Origin: Lamellibrachia columna
Lineage: Eukaryota > Annelida > Polychaeta > Sabellida > Siboglinidae
Direction: 5' to 3'
DNA: 64,000 nt
Assembly: GCA_963662155.1 (NCBI GenBank)
Contig: OY759274.1
Span: 47,945,577-48,009,576, forward strand
Shown in pieces: positions 58,101-64,000 of this stretch. Each line of letters opens with the position of its first letter. Position 1 is the stretch's first letter. A program made the position numbers and the translations under genes. The notes below the pieces were generated by a model. That model made no database searches, was not told the origin of the DNA, and saw nothing but the letters and a program-made list of their open reading frames with translations.

Positions 58101-61100
58101 GCCATATAGAGTGAGCCACAAGACATATATTGGCATACAGAGCTTGCCAAATACCCCTCTTGCCATATAGAGTGTGCCACAAGACATCTGTTGTCATACA
58201 AAGCTTGCCAAAGAACCCTGTTGCCATATAGGGTGTGCCACAAGACATATGTTGTCATACATTGCTTGCCAAAGATCCCTCTTGCCACATAGAGTGTGCC
58301 ACAAGACATATGTTGTCATACAGAGTTTGCCAAAGACCCCTGTTGCCATATAGAATGTGCCACAAGTATTCTGTTGTCATACAGAGCTTGCCAAATACCC
58401 CTGTTGCCATATAGAGTGTGCCTCAAGACATATGTTGTCATACAGAGCTTGCCAAAGACCCCTGTTGCCATATAGATTGTGCCTCTAGACATATGTTGTC
58501 ATACAGAGCTTGCCAAAGACCCCTGTTGCCATATAGAGTGTGCCACAAGAAATCAGTTGTCATACAGAGGTTGTCAAAGACCCCTGTTGCCATATAGAGT
58601 GTGCCACAAGACATATGTTGTCATACAGAGCTTGTCAAAGACCCCTGTTGCCATATAGTGTGTGCCACAAGACATATGTTGTCATACAGAGCTTGCCAAA
58701 GACACTTGTTGCCATATAGAATGTGCCACAAGACATATGTTGTCATACAGAGCTTGCCAAAGACCCCTGTTGCCATATAGTGTGTGCAACAAGACCCCTG
58801 TTGCCATATAGAGTGTTCCACAAGACCCCTGTTGCCATATAGAGTGTGCCACAAGACAAATGTTGCCATACAGAGCTTGATGAAGACCCCTCTTGCCATA
58901 TAGTGTGTGCCACAAGACATCTGTTGTCATACAGAGCTTGCCAAAGACCCTTGTTGCCATATAGAATGTGCCATAAGACATCTGTTGTCATACAGAGCTT
59001 GCCAAAGACCCTGTTGCCATACAGAGCTTGCCAAAGACCCCTGTTCCCATATAGAGTGTTCCACAAGACCCCTGTTGCCATATAGAGTGTGCCACAAGAC
59101 AAATGTTGCCATACAGAGCTTGACGAAGACCCCTCTTGCCATATAGAGTGTGCCACTAGACATATGTTGTCATACAGAGCTTGCCAAAGACCCTGTTGCC
59201 ATATAGAGTGTGCCACAAGACATATGTTGTCACACAGAGCTTGCCAAAGACCCCTGTTGCCATATAGATTGCACCACAAGACATATGTTGTCAAACAGAG
59301 CTTGCCAAAGACCCCTGTTGCCATATAGAGTGTGCCACAAGTATTCTGTTCTCATATAGAGCTTGCCAAAGACCTCTGTTGCCATATAGAGTGTGCCTCA
59401 AGATATATGTTGTCATACAGAGCTTGCCAAAGACCCCTGTTGCCATATAGAGTGTGCCACAAGACATATGTTGTCATACATAGCTTGCCAAAGATCCCTG
59501 TTGCCATATAGAGTGTGCCACAAGACATATGTTGTCATACAGAGCTTGCCAAAGACCCCTGTTGCCATATAGAGTGTGCCACAAGACATCGGTTGTCATA
59601 CAGAGCTTGCCAAAGACCACTGTTGCCATATTGAGTGTGCCACAAGACATATGTTGTCATACAGAGCTTGCCAAAGACCCATATGCCATATAGTGTGTGC
59701 CACAAGACCCCTGTTCCCATATAGAGTGTGCCACAAGACCCCTGTTGCCATATAGAGTGTGCCACAAGTATTCTGTTGTCATACAGAGCTTGCCAAAGAC
59801 CCTTCTTGCCATATAGAGTGTGCCACAAGATATATGTTGTCATACAGAGCTTGCCAAAGACCACTGTTGCCATATAGAGTGTGCCACAAGATATATGTTG
59901 TCATACAGATCTTGCCAAAGACCCCTGTTGCCATATAGATTGTGCCTCAAGACATATGTTGTCATACAGAGCTTGTCAAAGACCCCTGTTGCCATATAGA
60001 GTGTGCCACAAGTATTCTGTTGTAATACAGAGCTTGCCAAAGACCCCTGTTACCATATTGAGTGTACCACAAGACATCTGTTGCCATACAGAGCTTGCCA
60101 AAGACCCCTGTTGCCATATAGAGTGTGCCACAAGAAATATATTGCCATACAGAGCTTGCCAAAGACCCCTCTTGCCATATAGAGTGTGCCACAAGACATC
60201 TGTTGTCATACAAAGCTTGCCAAAGACCCCTGTTGCCATATAGGGTGTGCCACAAGACATATGTTGTTATACAGAGCTTGCCAAAGATCCCTCTTGCCAT
60301 ATAGAGTGTGCCACAAGACATATGTTGTCATACAGAGCTTGCCAAAGACCCCTGTTGCCATATAGAGTGTGCCACAAGACATATGTTGTTATACAGAGCT
60401 TACCAAAGAACCCTGTTGCCATATAGAGTGTGCCACAAGAAATCGGTTGTCATACAGAGGTTGTCAAAGACCCCTGTTGCCATATAGAGTGTGCCACAAG
60501 ACATATATTGTCAAACAGAGCTTGCCAAAGACCCCTTTTGCCATATAGTGTGTGCCACAAGACATCTGTTGTCATACAGAGCTTGCCAAAGACCCTTGTT
60601 GCCATATAGAATGTGCCACAAGACAGCTGTTGTCATACAGAGCTTGCCAAAGACCCTTGTTGCCATATAGTGTGTGCCACAAGACCCCTGTTGCCATATA
60701 GAGTGTTCCACAAGACCCCTGTTGCCATATAGAGTGTGCCACAAGACAAATGTTGCCATACAGAGCTTGACGAAGACCCCTCTTGCCATATAGTGTGTGC
60801 CACAAGACATCTGTTGTCATACAGAGCTTGCCAAAGACCCTTGTTGCCATATAGAATGTGCCACAAGACATCTGTTGTCATACAGAGCTTGCCAAAGACC
60901 CCTGTTGCCATATAGAGTGTGCCACAAGACATATGTTGCCATACAGAGCTTGCCAAAGACCCCTGTTGCCATATAGAGTGTGCCACAAGTATTCTGTTGT
61001 CATACAGAGCTTGCCAAATACCCCTGTTGCCATATTGAGTGTACCACAAGACATCTGTTGCCATACAGAGCTTGCCAAAGACCCCTGTTGCCATATAGAG

Positions 61101-64000
61101 TGAGCCACAAGACATATATTGGCATACAGAGCTTGCCAAATACCCCTCTTGCCATATAGAGTGTGCCACAAGACATCTGTTGTCATACAAAGCTTGCCAA
61201 AGAACCCTGTTGCCATATAGGGTGTGCCACAAGACATATGTTGTCATACATTGCTTGCCAAAGATCCCTCTTGCCACATAGAGTGTGCCACAAGACATAT
61301 GTTGTCATACAGAGTTTGCCAAAGACCCCTGTTGCCATATAGAATGTGCCACAAGTATTCTGTTGTCATACAGAGCTTGCCAAATACCCCTGTTGCCATA
61401 TAGAGTGTGCCTCAAGACATATGTTGTCATACAGAGCTTGCCAAAGACCCCTGTTGCCATATAGATTGTGCCTCAAGACATATGTTGTCATACAGAGCTT
61501 GCCAAAGACCCCTGTTGCCATATAGAGTGTGCCACAAGAAATCAGTTGTCATACAGAGGTTGTCAAAGACCCCTGTTGCCATATAGAGTGTGCCACAAGA
61601 CATATGTTGTCATACAGAGCTTGTCAAAGACCCCTGTTGCCATATAGTGTGTGCCACAAGACATATGTTGTCATACAGAGCTTGCCAAAGACACTTGTTG
61701 CCATATAGAATGTGCCACAAGACATATGTTGTCATACAGAGCTTGCCAAAGACCCCTGTTGCCATATAGTGTGTGCAACAAGACCCCTGTTGCCATATAG
61801 AGTGTTCCACAAGACCCCTGTTGCCATATAGAGTGTGCCACAAGACAAATGTTGCCATACAGAGCTTGATGAAGACCCCTCTTGCCATATAGTGTGTGCC
61901 ACAAGACATCTGTTGTCATACAGAGCTTGCCAAAGACCCTTGTTGCCATATAGAATGTGCCATAAGACATCTGTTGTCATACAGAGCTTGCCAAAGACCC
62001 TGTTGCCATACAGAGCTTGCCAAAGACCCCTGTTCCCATATAGAGTGTTCCACAAGACCCCTGTTGCCATATAGAGTGTGCCACAAGACAAATGTTGCCA
62101 TACAGAGCTTGACGAAGACCCCTCTTGCCATATAGAGTGTGCCACTAGACATATGTTGTCATACAGAGCTTGCCAAAGACCCTGTTGCCATATAGAGTGT
62201 GCCACAAGACATATGTTGTCACACAGAGCTTGCCAAAGACCCCTGTTGCCATATAGATTGCACCACAAGACATATGTTGTCAAACAGAGCTTGCCAAAGA
62301 CCCCTGTTGCCATATAGAGTGTGCCACAAGTATTCTGTTCTCATATAGAGCTTGCCAAAGACCTCTGTTGCCATATAGAGTGTGCCTCAAGATATATGTT
62401 GTCATACAGAGCTTGCCAAAGACCCCTGTTGCCATATAGAGTGTGCCACAAGACATATGTTGTCATACATAGCTTGCCAAAGATCCCTGTTGCCATATAG
62501 AGTGTGCCACAAGACATATGTTGTCATACAGAGCTTGCCAAAGACCCCTGTTGCCATATAGAGTGTGCCACAAGACATCGGTTGTCATACAGAGCTTGCC
62601 AAAGACCACTGTTGCCATATTGAGTGTGCCACAAGACATATGTTGTCATACAGAGCTTGCCAAAGACCCATATGCCATATAGTGTGTGCCACAAGACCCC
62701 TGTTCCCATATAGAGTGTGCCACAAGACCCCTGTTGCCATATAGAGTGTGCCACAAGTATTCTGTTGTCATACAGAGCTTGCCAAAGACCCTTCTTGCCA
62801 TATAGAGTGTGCCACAAGATATATGTTGTCATACAGAGCTTGCCAAAGACCACTGTTGCCATATAGAGTGTGCCACAAGATATATGTTGTCATACAGATC
62901 TTGCCAAAGACCCCTGTTGCCATATAGATTGTGCCTCAAGACATATGTTGTCATACAGAGCTTGTCAAAGACCCCTGTTGCCATATAGAGTGTGCCACAA
63001 GTATTCTGTTGTAATACAGAGCTTGCCAAAGACCCCTGTTGCCATATTGAGTGTACCACAAGACATCTGTTGCCATACAGAGCTTGCCAAAGACCCCTGT
63101 TGCCATATAGAGTGTGCCACAAGAAATATATTGCCATACAGAGCTTGCCAAAGACCCCTCTTGCCATATAGAGTGTGCCACAAGACATCTGTTGTCATAC
63201 AAAGCTTGCCAAAGACCCCTGTTGCCATATAGGGTGTGCCACAAGACATATGTTGTTATACAGAGCTTGCCAAAGATCCCTCTTGCCATATAGAGTGTGC
63301 CACAAGACATATGTTGTCATACAGAGCTTGCCAAAGACCCCTGTTGCCATATAGAGTGTGCCACAAGACATATGTTGTTATACAGAGCTTACCAAAGAAC
63401 CCTGTTGCCATATAGAGTGTGCCACAAGAAATCGGTTGTCATACAGAGGTTGTCAAAGACCCCTGTTGCCATATAGAGTGTGCCACAAGACATATATTGT
63501 CAAACAGAGCTTGCCAAAGACCCCTTTTGCCATATAGTGTGTGCCACAAGACATCTGTTGTCATACAGAGCTTGCCAAAGACCCTTGTTGCCATATAGAA
63601 TGTGCCACAAGACAGCTGTTGTCATACAGAGCTTGCCAAAGACCCTTGTTGCCATATAGTGTGTGCCACAAGACCCCTGTTGCCATATAGAGTGTTCCAC
63701 AAGACCCCTGTTGCCATATAGAGTGTGCCACAAGACAAATGTTGCCATACAGAGCTTGACGAAGACCCCTCTTGCCATATAGTGTGTGCCACAAGACATC
63801 TGTTGTCATACAGAGCTTGCCAAAGACCCTTGTTGCCATATAGAATGTGCCACAAGACATCTGTTGTCATACAGAGCTTGCCAAAGACCCCTGTTGCCAT
63901 ACAGAGCTTGCCAAAGACCCCTGTTCCCATATAGAGTGTTCCACAAGACCCCTGTTGCCATATAGAGTGTGCCACAAGACAAATGTTGCCATACAGAGCT
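49169..64000. repeat. 61-bp satellite array, right part, continues beyond the window
   Basis: About 240 units. Single 31-bp half-units (CCCTGTTGCCATATAGAGTG type) occur in pairs at intervals, for example near 50390-50440, 53270-53300 and 60690-60720. Large segments repeat: 57866-60854 and 60855-63843 differ at only a few bases and are offset by 2989 bp = 49 x 61. Older, more diverged copies are offset by about 3.9 kb (51076-51801 and 54968-55693) and about 3.5 kb (52764-53127 and 56290-56652). No end is seen before 64000. Confidence 0.97.
57866..63843. repeat. Tandem pair of 2989-bp higher-order units
   Basis: Every landmark in 57866-60854 recurs 2989 bp later (for example the pairs starting 58621/61610, 58743/61732, 59535/62524 and 60511/63500). 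Differences are single bases, such as GCCTCTAGAC at 58488 against GCCTCAAGAC at 61477. Sequences diverge again after about 63895. Confidence 0.9.

Noticed and set aside
44877..63975. Dozens of 75-266-codon ORFs resembling a repeated protein
   Set aside because: They overlap in several frames and both strands of the 61-bp satellite, and stops fall at random unit variants.

Overview
This window is eukaryotic, almost certainly from an invertebrate animal. It has non-LTR retrotransposon fragments, tRNA-headed SINEs, hAT-type transposons, GT-AG-like splice signals and very long micro- and minisatellite arrays, and no bacterial-style operons or dense long ORFs. Several broken proteins resemble uncharacterised or transposon-linked families that I remember from cnidarians, molluscs and other marine invertebrates. 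The species cannot be fixed from sequence alone. By my count roughly two thirds of the 64 kb is tandem repeat. I see no convincing intact gene; most long ORFs are simply stop-free repeats.

Layout. 1-3.3 kb: a 35-bp array, an intact-looking SINE with a 14-bp target duplication, a reverse SINE, a 47-bp array, and a third SINE whose tRNA-like head has become 26-bp and 56-bp arrays. 3.4-8.2 kb: a 13-bp minisatellite. 8.2-11.6 kb: dispersed remains of a metazoan protein with a cysteine-rich tail, interrupted by a 53-bp array. 11.6-13.5 kb: AT-rich sequence without a recognised gene. 13.6-28.3 kb: arrays of 44, 32, 25, 4, 18, 56, 16 and 64 bp, with one probable BTB-domain exon near 20.5 kb. 28.35-34.24 kb: a terminal-inverted-repeat DNA element holding a broken gene, inside which a 74-bp coding segment has expanded to 51 copies. 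34.49-35.35 kb: a hAT-like MITE. 37.1-37.65 kb: a LINE fragment. 38.4-40.8 kb: (TA)n, (CA)n, 44-, 33- and ~38-bp arrays. 40.8-43.5 kb: a hAT transposase pseudogene with two of its own coding segments expanded, 49 bp x 8 and 42 bp x 20. 43.85-44.38 kb: a 25-bp array. 45.0-64.0 kb: a 19-kb array of a 61-bp repeat, split once by a 900-bp LINE and continuing past the window edge.

The central observation is a recurring pattern: short internal pieces of transposable elements (a SINE tRNA head, a DNA-transposon gene, two parts of a hAT transposase) have become nearly indel-free minisatellites where they stand. The cysteine-tailed pseudogene and the 19-kb array show related expansion and higher-order duplication. 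This looks like a genome with a very active tandem-duplication process that uses transposon coding sequence as a source of new satellite monomers. Family assignments rest on remembered motifs, and no search was run.
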